A program made the position numbers and the translations under genes. Of a stretch of DNA of 64,000 nt, positions 7,405 through 15,946 are shown piece by piece (within the stretch, counting starts at the first letter, position 1; each line of letters starts with the position of its first letter). Under the pieces are notes generated by a model. The model worked only from the letters and a program-made list of their open reading frames with translations, had not been told where the DNA came from and did no database searches. This stretch comes from CAYUMU01 sp964445985. Its GTDB lineage: Bacteria; Planctomycetota; Planctomycetia; Pirellulales; S012-138. The DNA is taken from the NCBI GenBank assembly GCA_964445985.1, contig CAYUMU010000015.1, positions 1-64,000 on the forward strand. Reading direction: 5' to 3'.

Positions 7405-9711
7405 TCACGCGATCATCACATCAGCAGAAATAGGCGACTCCGCATCGATTTCTAAACCAAATTCTTCGCTGTACCAATCGGCTCCAAATAGACTCGTTGG
7501 CAGACCAATCGAATCGCTACTGACTTCGATGAGTCCTCGTTTTGCTATGTGTTCAAAGTACCGGAGATTTACTTGCACCAGGAACGGCTGCAAGGCCCTG
7601 GCCGTTTCACGCGAGGGCTTATCGCGATATCGCTCCGCCCGCTTCAGGCCATCGCCCCACGGCACAGCAATGGCTCGCATCCCTTCATCCGCGATCATCT
7701 TGAAGTCGCGGGCAACATTGGCAAAGTTGAGGGCGGCGAGAGATCGAAGAACATGCTTCGCATCAAGTTGATGTGCTCTATAGAATTCTTCAAAGAACAA
7801 GTTCGCATGCTCGGGATTGAGGATATCCAATCCGCCGCTCAGCCGCGCTTCATGGTCTTGTAGTTTGAGGAGTGTTTGGGTTGTTTGCAGGGCCTTTCGG
7901 AGTGTTTCCCCTGGTGGCGAAGTTGATGCCAAAAAAACAATAAAGCGACCTGCTGCCCTGCCCGCTTTCAGTGTAAGTTTTCCTTCGCGGTCACAGCGAC
8001 CCGCGGCTTGAGCCAGGCTATCCACGCCCGCAAGTGCCCGATATACGATTGGAAAGTCCACATCGACTCCCGCCTCGATTAGCTGCGTCGAGATTAGCCG
8101 GCAGGTTTGCCCTTCCTTCAGGCAATGCTCAACCGCTGCAAGTTTTGCCATGCGATGAGCTGGACACATAAGTGCCGATAGGTGATATCTTCCGTCCTTT
8201 GGCAGTAGTTCGCACAACTCGCGAGCATCCTGGCGGCGATGCACGATGGCCAGCGACTGTTGTTGAACGGAAATTTCTGCCGCCAACGTATCAAATGACG
8301 TTTCACGATCAACTCGCCATTCAACTTGAACTCGCCTTGCGGCGTCGCAGTTAAAAAGATCGCGAACATCCGGCACAATTGGGACAACGCCCTCAAGTCC
8401 TGCTTGAAGTCCGATCCGCTGCTGCAAAGCTGGGGGAGTAGCCGTGCTGAGAACCAATGAGCAGCCATAGTGTTCGACCAGTTCTCTAAGTGAATGCAGA
8501 ATCGGCATTAGCAAACTTGGCGGCAGCGTTTGAACTTCGTCCAAGATGACCACACTACCAGCGATTCGGTGCAACTTGCGACAACGGGAGGGATGATTGC
8601 TGAACAAGGATTCAAAGAACTGTACGGTGGTGGTCACGATGATCGGGGCGTCCCAATTCTCGGCGGCGGCTTGCCTTCGGAGTTCCTGCTCAGCGTTTTC
8701 CTCTTGCCTTGCTTGCTCATCAATGCCGCTATGATGCTCCAGCACATTTCGGGGATCGGGCACCACTCCGTCCTCGGAAAGCGCCTCCTTATACCGCTGA
8801 GCGTTTTGCGTGATGATGCTCGTGAAGGGAATAACGACAATGACACGTTCATGGCCATGAATGGCAGCGTGCCGTAGCGCGAAACTCATGCCAGCCAATG
8901 TCTTGCCACCCCCCGTTGGCACAGTGAGGGAAAACACACCCGGCGGTTGGATCGCGGCCGTGCGGCATGCAGCTAGAACCTTAGCGCGCAGCACATTGAT
9001 AGGGGTGATGCTTGTCTTGGCGACAATCCTAGCCTTTCGATCAATGAAACCATCCAAGCGATCCCTTAATACTGGGATTGGATCGTACTTCGGCGATAAT
9101 GACTTTGTGGCTTTGCTTTCTCCGGTGGCATAGAACTCAGCGGTCGCTAATCGGTCAGCATCTACAAGTGAAGAAAAGAGCATCCGCGTGAAAAATGCCA
9201 TGACTTGCCTGCCGTCTTGAGAGCCAAGTAGGGATACGGCTTTTGATATCCAGGCGGGGGCATCTGGAATTGGCGCTTGGATGATGGCATCGTTCGCCGC
9301 CTTAATGACTTCAGCCAAGGCAAACTCGTACTCAGCGATCACTTCCTGAAGTGGTTGAGGTCCGATCGCTTCGGTAAGATTTGCGAGCCCGGCATGATGT
9401 CCAGCGATTGCAAACGCAATTAGCACGCCCAACTGCGCGCCCCTCTTGGCTGCCAAAACAGCTCCGACACCTGCATGGGGAGCATGAATCGAGCTATCCC
9501 TAAGTCGTAACTGAAAACGCCGTTGATACTTCCCCAGATCATGCCACAGCCCTGCCAAATATCCCCATTCCGCGGCGCCAAACTTGGCGGCGAAGGTTCT
9601 TGCCAAATCTGCCACCGCGCGGAGGTGGTCTTCCAGCGGCTCCCAATCTTCTTCAGGACGGGGAGAGCCGTCTGGGTTTTGCAACGTATGCGCGTGGAAT
9701 TTGCCCGACAT
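7405..9711 (-). CDS. cas3: CRISPR-associated nuclease-helicase Cas3
   Basis: A 768-residue protein with an N-terminal HD nuclease (GLWHDLGKYQRRF, GHHAGL) followed by an SF2 helicase: Walker A TVPTGGGKTLAG, DEVQ box ILDEVQTLP, motif III LSTATPP and motif VI region QAAGRCDREGKL. It is recruited by target-bound Cascade and degrades the target DNA. The start at 9711 (MSGKFHAHT) follows an AGGG ribosome-site-like sequence; an upstream in-frame start at 9768 would add 19 residues not expected for Cas3. It is first in the I-C gene order but is separated from cas5c by a 456-bp insert with a tRNA and mini-array, so it is probably transcribed on its own. Confidence 0.97.
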   Translation of the reverse strand: MSGKFHAHTLQNPDGSPRPEEDWEPLEDHLRAVADLARTFAAKFGAAEWGYLAGLWHDLGKYQRRFQLRLRDSSIHAPHAGVGAVLAAKRGAQLGVLIAFAIAGHHAGLANLTEAIGPQPLQEVIAEYEFALAEVIKAANDAIIQAPIPDAPAWISKAVSLLGSQDGRQVMAFFTRMLFSSLVDADRLATAEFYATGESKATKSLSPKYDPIPVLRDRLDGFIDRKARIVAKTSITPINVLRAKVLAACRTAAIQPPGVFSLTVPTGGGKTLAGMSFALRHAAIHGHERVIVVIPFTSIITQNAQRYKEALSEDGVVPDPRNVLEHHSGIDEQARQEENAEQELRRQAAAENWDAPIIVTTTVQFFESLFSNHPSRCRKLHRIAGSVVILDEVQTLPPSLLMPILHSLRELVEHYGCSLVLSTATPPALQQRIGLQAGLEGVVPIVPDVRDLFNCDAARRVQVEWRVDRETSFDTLAAEISVQQQSLAIVHRRQDARELCELLPKDGRYHLSALMCPAHRMAKLAAVEHCLKEGQTCRLISTQLIEAGVDVDFPIVYRALAGVDSLAQAAGRCDREGKLTLKAGRAAGRFIVFLASTSPPGETLRKALQTTQTLLKLQDHEARLSGGLDILNPEHANLFFEEFYRAHQLDAKHVLRSLAALNFANVARDFKMIADEGMRAIAVPWGDGLKRAERYRDKPSRETARALQPFLVQVNLRYFEHIAKRGLIEVSSDSIGLPTSLFGADWYSEEFGLEIDAESPISADVMIA

Positions 9712-9905
9712 GGATGAGCCCTTAACTGGAACAAATGTACAGATACCAAGGGTACGCCGCCGGGGCAAGGATTTTGTGGCGCGTTTCTTGAGAAGTTCAA
9801 ATCCCGTCGCCAGTTTCGCGGCTATAACGGGGTTCCTCCGGTTTTCGGTCTTTCGGGGGAGTGCTTCCTCTCGATCTCGTCGGCGTTAACTGGCGTTATG
9901 GTCGC

Positions 9906-10199
9906 TCAGGCGCCGCCGCTCTCTGGCTTGGGGCCGTCCGATGACCCGCGCAAGCGGTGCGCGATCGCGCGGAGAATGGCGTCGAGATGCTTGCCAACAT
10001 CCTCGGCCAGAAAACGGAGCACGAAATAGCCGTGCTCCTGCAGGAGCATGTCCTTCCGGCGGTCGCGACGATAGGCTGCGGGACTATCGAGACGTTGCCC
10101 GCCGTCCAGTTCAATGGCCAGCGGTGCCTTGGCGCAGAGCAGGTCGACTGACGGATTGGCCCGCCGGCCCGACGCGTGATAGACTGAAACTTCCTGACA
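9906..10199 (-). pseudogene. Remnant of a DUF559 (Vsr-like) endonuclease-fold protein
   Basis: The last ~98 codons of this minus-strand frame read like the C-terminal two thirds of DUF559 proteins: APLAIELDGGQ, then RRKDMLLQEHGYFVLRF and DVGKHLDAILRAIAHRL. DUF559 has a Vsr-like nuclease fold. The N-terminal start of the domain is missing, and the frame upstream runs into the oppositely oriented gene at 10224, where the translation no longer resembles the family. The break near 10200 is therefore probably a recombination or deletion junction. No convincing start codon or ribosome site is present. Confidence 0.55.
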
Positions 10200-10223
10200 A
10201 CGAGTTCGATGGGAGGCAAATGA

Positions 10224-10829
10224 ATGGAGAATCCGGGCGAGCGCTTGGTGGGGGACTACCTTCGCTTCATTAAAGAGTGTGATTTCGTTGACTTCAACGT
10301 TTACACAAAAGCGATTCAAGGTGAAATTGATGTTGTTGCCGTCAATCAGAATAAAAAGCTCGCTTACATTTGCGAGGTTGTAACCCACCTGACTACCGGA
10401 ATTCAGTACGTACAAAACAAACGCCCCGACACTTCGGATCGGCTGATCAAGAAATTTCTCAAAGATATTCAATATGGAACCGATGCGTTTCCGGACTATA
10501 CTGTTGAATACATGCTGTGGTCGCCTGTTGTGCGCCGCTCGAAAGGCAAGCCGGAGTATAATCAATTTGTGCATCTGAAACGCGTGGAAGACGAAGTCTT
10601 CTCTATGACAAATGTCAAGCTAACGCTGGTCATCAACCGCACATATATCAATGCAATGGAGGCGTTACGCGCCTATGCTCGCTCCGAGACCAAGGAATTG
10701 AAATCGCCGATCATGCGGTTCTTGCAAATCGAGGAATGGGCACGCAAAAACACCAATCGCATCGAACAAACGGATGCGCCAGAGCCGCCGATCTCGCGTT
10801 TTAGCAAGGAACAGGCCCGGCGATCCTAG
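10224..10829 (+). CDS. Uncharacterised protein with a PD-(D/E)xK-like core
   Basis: A 201-residue soluble protein of lower GC than its surroundings. Near the N-terminus an early Glu (ENPGERLVGDYLRF), then GEIDVVAV, then YICEVVTHL make the spacing expected of a restriction-endonuclease-like core (E - D - ExV), although the usual catalytic Lys appears replaced by Val. The rest is rich in charged helices. It diverges from the DUF559 remnant and is followed after 39 bp by a small zinc-ribbon gene, so the two could form an operon. Its place beside cas3 suggests an accessory or defence-related role, but that is inference only. Confidence 0.6.
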   Translation: MENPGERLVGDYLRFIKECDFVDFNVYTKAIQGEIDVVAVNQNKKLAYICEVVTHLTTGIQYVQNKRPDTSDRLIKKFLKDIQYGTDAFPDYTVEYMLWSPVVRRSKGKPEYNQFVHLKRVEDEVFSMTNVKLTLVINRTYINAMEALRAYARSETKELKSPIMRFLQIEEWARKNTNRIEQTDAPEPPISRFSKEQARRS

Positions 10830-10868
10830 TCGTTAGGCGGGCCAGACTGCTTTTCAAGGGACTCAATT

Positions 10869-11060
10869 GTGCAATCGCAACTGTGTGATCAATGTGGACG
10901 CCAACTGGATCCAAACGAGCAAGTTGCGTATCAGTCGCTCTGTGAGAATTGCTTCTGTCAGAAGCGCGCTCACAAAAAACACTTCAAGCGCGGAGGGGAC
11001 AAATCCAATGCAACACGTCGAAACCGTGGGCACGGATTGAAAGTCAAACGTGTTTTGTAG
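10869..11060 (+). CDS. Small zinc-ribbon-like protein
   Basis: A 63-residue protein starting at a GTG (MQSQLCDQCGRQLDP). It has two CxxC knuckles, CDQC and CENC followed by FCQK, and a strongly basic C-terminal half, so it probably binds zinc and perhaps nucleic acid. It lies 39 bp after the preceding gene in the same direction. No family was recognised. Its 3' end (11030-11043) contains a short stretch resembling the end of the CRISPR repeat, which is probably chance. Confidence 0.5.
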   Translation: MQSQLCDQCGRQLDPNEQVAYQSLCENCFCQKRAHKKHFKRGGDKSNATRRNRGHGLKVKRVL

Positions 11061-11105
11061 GCTGCACGCCTGGCGCCCGCGATCAGGACTCCCGCGGCAA
11101 CTCGC

Positions 11106-11347
11106 TCAAGAGCCGGCGGTCGGCTTCGGATCGCTTTCACGGCCCGATCGAACGAACCGGAACTCGCCACGACATCGAAGTGATGATCGCGATGCCAGAC
11201 GACAACCGCCGAGCGGTGATACCAGCGGTCGAGCGTGTTGCCGGCGTTGCCCGCATGGCCTTCAAACTCTTGGGACGTCGGCTTCCAGTCTTCCAGCGGT
11301 ATCGACGAGACGATGGCCGAGAGATCCAGCGCGCTGTCTCCCCAGGG
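11106..11347 (-). pseudogene. Fragment of a 2OG-Fe(II) oxygenase-like protein
   Basis: The minus-strand translation contains PLEDWKPTSQEFEG, GNAGNTLDRWYHRSAVVVWH and then HFDVVA. From memory of the family, this block resembles a region of planctomycete/bacterial 2OG-Fe(II) oxygenases just after the substrate-binding core. The open frame extends to 11497 and 10970 on either side, but those parts do not look like the family, and the N-terminal catalytic region (HxD...H) is absent. It is best read as a degraded fragment left in the accessory patch between the CRISPR locus and the next conserved gene. Confidence 0.4.
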
Positions 11348-11502
11348 CTGCTGCTTCCCCGGCGTGTCCGTCCGCTGGGTTCCACTGCCCTTAAATGCGC
11401 GGCGATTCGCGAAAGCGATCCACGCTCGCCAGAACGGATCGCCTGCCGTAAAATCTCTCGGACGTGCAATCAGCCCTCCAACCTGATGAACGATCACTTT
11501 TC

Positions 11503-12870
11503 ATGTCGCGGAGCCAACCACTGCGTCTCGATCTGGCCGGTGTTTATACGCAGCCGTATGGTTTAGCCCGCGGGGCGACCGCTGAGGTCGCCGGGGCGCT
11601 GCACGGCATTCGCCAGCGGTGGGCCAAGAATGTTGCGGCGTTTCCGCCAGGCACGTCTGCCTCTGCCCCCAGCGATCTGGCTTCGCGCGCGGCGCTGCTG
11701 CTGGCCCTACCGCACCGGCTGATTCAAGCCTACGAGCTGCGCCGGCAACAGAGCGAACTGCACCGAGCTTTGCAAGCCGCCAGGGCCATGGCCGACGAGG
11801 CCGATCGGCTAGTGGTCTTGGGTGGCAGCCATCAGCAGCAAACGATCGCTGCCCTCTTCGCGGCTTGCTGTCATCCGCGGCACAATCAGCTCTCGGCCGG
11901 CGAACGGGGTGGTGCGCCGCGACTCCATTTTTTTCCGAACGAGTCCGACCACGATGCCCTGTGGGGGATGTTGGATTTGCTTTCGGATCGCCCTTCGGCC
12001 CGTCGCGAAGACCGCTGGGCGGTGTGCGTGAGCAGCCTCGGGCGTGACGCTGCCCCCGCATCAGGCTCCGAGTCTGGCCCAGAATTGAACCCCGTGCAAA
12101 ACGCCTGGCGGCAAGTGCAACCAAGGTTGAGAACGGCCTGCTTGCGCGACCAGGATTTTGCCCGTCGGGTGGTTGCCGTGGCACGGCCGGGGGATTGGTT
12201 GCACCAGGCATGTATGGAGCTGCCGCCCGAACAGGTTTTTGTTGTGGGGAGCGAGGATGAACCCCAGCGGGAATGGGCTCACCTGCTCAACCTGGCCACG
12301 CTGCTCCCCTTGGCCGCCGTGGGGGCAGATGTGGTGACACTTTTGAGGGCGGCGGCCGAGTGGAATGATCGGTTTCTTCACGCCCCGCCCGGCGCCAATG
12401 CGGCCCTCGACCTGGCCGCCGCTTGCCACCTGTTGGGCCGCGAACACGCTTCGCCGGTGCGGCTGATCTGCCCCGGTGAACAGGCGCTGGCGGCGGTCGC
12501 CGATTGGTATGCGTCGCTGGGGCATGAACTGGGCTCGTTCGCGGCGGAGTCGTCGATGGCGGGCGCGGCGGAGTCGTCGATCGGGCTACCTTCCATGCTG
12601 GCAACGACGATGCGAGATGGCTGGCAACCGAGGATCGCTGGCCCCTGGCAGTTTATCGGCCTAAGATCGTTGCAACCGCGTCGAGCGATGCCCGGCCAGC
12701 GGAATGAAGCGGCCGCGCGGTCGCCGAGCCTGCGCGAGCGACTGGCCGCCGCTGGCCAACCGCTGCTCGAGATTCAACTGTCGCAGCTCAACGAAGGGAG
12801 CGTGGCCCCGCTGCTGCAATGTTTGACGCTGGCTTTATTGGCGGAATGCCAGTTGGGAGCCGAGACTTGA
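11503..12870 (+). CDS. Phosphoglucose isomerase-like paralogue, catalytic motifs lost
   Basis: A 455-residue protein that follows planctomycete phosphoglucose isomerase along its length: LFAACCHPRHNQLSAGERGG, a FFPNESDHDALWGMLDLL block, EWAHLLNLATLLPLAAVGAD, and NDRFLHAPPGANAALD. The sugar-phosphate motifs are not intact. Where active enzymes have GIGGSYMGAR this protein reads LGGSHQQQTI, and where they have a SKSGGT-type loop it reads SSLGRDAAP. It is probably not an isomerase; a structural or binding role is possible. The start at 11503 (MSRSQPLRLDLAG) matches the family's N-terminus. Its stop overlaps the TTG of the next gene. Confidence 0.65.
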   Translation: MSRSQPLRLDLAGVYTQPYGLARGATAEVAGALHGIRQRWAKNVAAFPPGTSASAPSDLASRAALLLALPHRLIQAYELRRQQSELHRALQAARAMADEADRLVVLGGSHQQQTIAALFAACCHPRHNQLSAGERGGAPRLHFFPNESDHDALWGMLDLLSDRPSARREDRWAVCVSSLGRDAAPASGSESGPELNPVQNAWRQVQPRLRTACLRDQDFARRVVAVARPGDWLHQACMELPPEQVFVVGSEDEPQREWAHLLNLATLLPLAAVGADVVTLLRAAAEWNDRFLHAPPGANAALDLAAACHLLGREHASPVRLICPGEQALAAVADWYASLGHELGSFAAESSMAGAAESSIGLPSMLATTMRDGWQPRIAGPWQFIGLRSLQPRRAMPGQRNEAAARSPSLRERLAAAGQPLLEIQLSQLNEGSVAPLLQCLTLALLAECQLGAET

Positions 12871-13232
12871 ACTTGAACCGCCCCGCCGTCATTCAGGTTT
12901 TCCTATCACCACCGCACGTGGTTTTGAACGGGACCACTGTTCGCTCCGCGCTTCCGATTGACGAACTGCTGCGCGTGATCGGAAGCCCTAGCCGCGTTTA
13001 TACAGGCTGGCAGCCGGCGCCGGCGGGCCACCGGAACAATCCCGTTCATGTGTTTGACGAATTGGGTCTCACCGTGAGCGGCTGGCACGACCGGCGCAAG
13101 TCGCGTTCCCGCGTGATAAACTACATGGGTAAGGGTGGCGGCCGGCATTGCCAGCGACCGGCACCTTGCCACTCGATTCCCACGGACTTACGGCAGACAC
13201 GCCAAGGTGCGCCTCGACGGGCGCCGCGTTAG
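12867..13232 (+). CDS. Small uncharacterised protein, possibly DUF7738-like and C-terminally altered
   Basis: A 121-residue frame that can start at a TTG overlapping the preceding stop (TTGA at 12867-12870), suggesting translational coupling. The first ~75 residues look protein-like: a strand, then LNGTTVRSALPIDELLRVIG, SPSRVYTGW and HVFDELGLTVSGW, a pattern I associate with DUF7738 proteins. After about residue 85 the sequence becomes arginine-rich and unconvincing and runs into the leader of the next gene, so the original C-terminus may have been lost by frameshift. Confidence 0.4.
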   Translation: MNLNRPAVIQVFLSPPHVVLNGTTVRSALPIDELLRVIGSPSRVYTGWQPAPAGHRNNPVHVFDELGLTVSGWHDRRKSRSRVINYMGKGGGRHCQRPAPCHSIPTDLRQTRQGAPRRAPR

Positions 13233-13245
13233 GGAAGTTTCCTTC

Positions 13246-15813
13246 ATGCTTACCGCTATGTTTGAAGCTCTGCTTTGCGACCGCCGTGGTCTTGGTTGGA
13301 GCTCGTTGGGCCTGGTATTGCTGGCCTGTGGGCTTGCCTCGCCATTGGTCGCCGCCGAGCCGGCGGCTATCGATTTCCGCCGCGATGTGCGGCCCATCCT
13401 GTCCAACCACTGCTTCCAGTGCCACGGGCCAGACGAAAAGCAGCGGCAGGCCGAGCTGCGACTCGATTTGCGGGCCGGCTTGTTTCCCGAAGAGGGCGAA
13501 TCGCATCTCGTCCGGCCAGGCCAGCCACAGGCCAGCGAACTGTTTGCCCGCGTAACATCGACCGATGAAAGCGCGCGGATGCCGCCCGCCGAGGCGGGCA
13601 AGCCGCTTTCGGCCGAGCAGATCGAAACCCTGCGGCGGTGGATTGCCGAAGGGGCCAATTGGGAAGAGCACTGGGCGTATGCCCGGCCGGCCCGCGCGGA
13701 ACCGCCGGCAGTCGATGACGCCTGGGCGCGGAACGAGATCGATCGGTTTGTGCTGGCGCGATTGCGCCAGGAGAACCTTCAGCCGGCCCCCGAGGCCGAG
13801 CGGGCCACGCTGATTCGGCGGTTGTCGCTCGACCTGACAGGTTTGCCACCTTCGCCGGAAGACGTGCAAGCATTCCTGGCCGACAACTCGCCGGAGGCTT
13901 ACGCCAATCTGGTGGAGCGGTTGTTGCGTTCGCCGCATTACGGCGAGCGGATGGCCATGTATTGGCTCGACCTGGTACGCTACGCCGACACCAACGGCAT
14001 CCACGGCGACAACCATCGCGACCATGCGCCTTATCGCGATTATGTGATTGAGGCATTCAATCGCAACCTGCCGTTCGATCAGTTCACTATCGAACAACTG
14101 GCGGGCGACTTGCTGCCCAGCCCCGACCGCAATCAGCGCATCGCCTCGGGCTACAACCGGCTGAACATGACCACGCAAGAAGGGGGCGCGCAGGCGAAGG
14201 AATACATCGCCAAGTACGCGGCCGATCGGGTGCGGAACGCTTCGACCGTATGGCTGGGCGGCACCCTGGGCTGCGCCGAGTGCCACGACCACAAGTTCGA
14301 TCCCTTCACCACGGCCGACTTCTATCGCTTTGCCGCGTTCTTTGCCGACGTGCAAGAAACGGCCGTGGGCACGCAGCAGGTCAGCCGCATTCCCACCGAG
14401 GACCAGCAGGCCAAGCTCGATGAGTTGGCAGCCGCCATGCGCGCGGTGCAAGCTCGTCTGGCCATCGATACGCCGGAGATTGCCGCCCTGCGCGCTGCCT
14501 GGGCAGCCCAGCAGCATGCTCGATTGTCAACCCCGGCAGCGGAGCCGGCTCTCGATGAGAATCTTGGTTTGCCCAGCGAGGTGGCCGAAGCCTTGCGGCA
14601 GCCTGCTGATAAGCGGACGGCCAAAGCCCAGCAGGCCATCGTCGTTCATTACCGCTCGCTCGCGCCGCCGCTCGCCGCGGATCGCAAAGAGCTTGCCCAT
14701 CTGGAGTCAGAACAAAAGCGGATCAACGCCGACGCGCCAGCCATTCTCGTGGCCATGGCGGGCACGCCGCGCACGGTGCGCGTGCTTCCTCGCGGGAACT
14801 GGCTCGACGACTCGGGCGAAGTGGTTCAGCCGGGCGTGCCGCGGTTCTTGGGCGACTTGAACAAGCACGACCGAGCCACGCGACTCGACCTGGCGCGATG
14901 GCTGGTGAGCGAGGATCATCCGCTGACAGCCCGCGTGTTTGTGAATCGGCTGTGGAAGCTGGCCTTCGGCGATGGTTTGGCCCGGAACGAAGATGACTTT
15001 GGTTCGCAAGGTCCCTTGCCGACGCATCCCGAGTTGCTCGACTGGTTGGCGGTTGAGTTCGTGGATAGCGGTTGGGACGTGAAGCACATGCTGCGGTTGA
15101 TGGTGACTTCGGCCGCTTATCGCATGAGCTCCACGCCCGATGCGGAAGCGATCCGCCGCGATCCTTACAATTTGTATCTGGCCCGCCAGGCAAGGTTCCG
15201 GCTCGATGCCGAAATGGTTCGCGACACGGCCCTGGCCGCGAGCGGGCTCCTGGTCGACGAAGTCGGTGGGCTGAGCGTCAAGCCCTATCAGCCCGAGGGG
15301 TACTGGGACCATCTCAATTTCCCCAAGCGCGCCTGGGTAGCCGATACAGGCAAGAGCCAGTATCGCCGCGGCCTGTATACCTATTGGTGTCGCACGTTCT
15401 TGCACCCCAGCCTGCTGGCGTTCGACGCGCCAACCCGCGAGGAGTGCACGGTGGACCGGCCGCGCAGCAACACGCCGCTGCAGGCGTTGGTGCTGCTCAA
15501 CGACCCCACCTATGTGGAATCTGCCCGAGCGTTGGCCGAGCAAATGCTGGCCTGCGGCGATGAATCGCAAGGGCTGAAGCTCGGCTACCTGCGCGTCTTG
15601 GCGCGCGAGCCCCGGCCAGAAGAAACCCGGCTGCTGCTGGCCTTGCTCGACAAACACCTGGCCGAGTACCGGGCCAACCCCGCCGCGGCGGCCAAGACCC
15701 TGAATGTTGGCCTGCGCATCTCGCCCGGCGATATGCAGGACGCGGACCTGGCAGCCTGGACCTCGGTAGCCCGCGTGCTGCTGAATCTGCACGAGGCGAT
15801 CATGCGGTATTGA
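13246..15813 (+). CDS. PSCyt1-type cytochrome c protein with DUF1549 and DUF1553
   Basis: An 855-residue exported protein typical of Planctomycetes. A signal peptide (about residues 15-37, ending SPLVAAEP) is followed by a heme-binding site CFQCHG (Cys56, Cys59, His60), the DUF1549 domain (EIDRFVLARLRQENLQP, RLSLDLTGLPPSPED, a CAECHDHKFDPF motif) and the DUF1553 domain (HPLTARVFVNRLWKLAFG, then GWDVKHMLRLMVTSAAYR). The family is abundant in Pirellulales and is often paired with a DUF1501 gene; none follows here. The function is unproven; roles in degrading complex substrates or electron transfer have been proposed. The start at 13246 was chosen for the signal peptide; 13258 is an alternative. 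Confidence 0.92.
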   Translation: MLTAMFEALLCDRRGLGWSSLGLVLLACGLASPLVAAEPAAIDFRRDVRPILSNHCFQCHGPDEKQRQAELRLDLRAGLFPEEGESHLVRPGQPQASELFARVTSTDESARMPPAEAGKPLSAEQIETLRRWIAEGANWEEHWAYARPARAEPPAVDDAWARNEIDRFVLARLRQENLQPAPEAERATLIRRLSLDLTGLPPSPEDVQAFLADNSPEAYANLVERLLRSPHYGERMAMYWLDLVRYADTNGIHGDNHRDHAPYRDYVIEAFNRNLPFDQFTIEQLAGDLLPSPDRNQRIASGYNRLNMTTQEGGAQAKEYIAKYAADRVRNASTVWLGGTLGCAECHDHKFDPFTTADFYRFAAFFADVQETAVGTQQVSRIPTEDQQAKLDELAAAMRAVQARLAIDTPEIAALRAAWAAQQHARLSTPAAEPALDENLGLPSEVAEALRQPADKRTAKAQQAIVVHYRSLAPPLAADRKELAHLESEQKRINADAPAILVAMAGTPRTVRVLPRGNWLDDSGEVVQPGVPRFLGDLNKHDRATRLDLARWLVSEDHPLTARVFVNRLWKLAFGDGLARNEDDFGSQGPLPTHPELLDWLAVEFVDSGWDVKHMLRLMVTSAAYRMSSTPDAEAIRRDPYNLYLARQARFRLDAEMVRDTALAASGLLVDEVGGLSVKPYQPEGYWDHLNFPKRAWVADTGKSQYRRGLYTYWCRTFLHPSLLAFDAPTREECTVDRPRSNTPLQALVLLNDPTYVESARALAEQMLACGDESQGLKLGYLRVLAREPRPEETRLLLALLDKHLAEYRANPAAAAKTLNVGLRISPGDMQDADLAAWTSVARVLLNLHEAIMRY

Positions 15814-15851
15814 GCCATCAGATCCACCAACCAGACCACCAGCTCAAGCTA

Positions 15852-15894
15852 GTGTCTAACCGGGGTGCTGGCTAAAGCCAGCAGAGATTGGTTT
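15852..15894 (+). repeat. REP-like 43-bp direct repeat, left copy
   Basis: Starts GTGTCTAACCGGGGTGCTGG and ends with GATTGGTTT. It holds the palindrome GCTGGCTAAAGCCAGC, and differs from the right copy at only a few positions. Confidence 0.8.
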
Positions 15895-15911
15895 AGTTCG
15901 CGTTTTGTCAG

Positions 15912-15931
15912 CCACCGGCTTCAGCCGGTGG
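15912..15931. repeat. REP-like palindrome before the transposase
   Basis: CCACCGGCT and AGCCGGTGG are perfect inverted arms separated by 2 nt, 16 nt before the transposase start. It is probably the substrate hairpin of the RAYT. Confidence 0.7.
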
Positions 15932-15946
15932 AAACCGGGGGCAACC

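Noticed and set aside
11021..11043. Short match to the end of the CRISPR repeat (CGGATTGAAA) in the zinc-ribbon gene's 3' end
   Set aside because: Only about 10-12 bases agree and the hairpin part of the repeat is absent, so it is probably chance.
13069..14517. Long minus-strand open frame opposite the PSCyt1 gene
   Set aside because: Antisense shadow; the plus-strand frame shows all expected PSCyt1 motifs.
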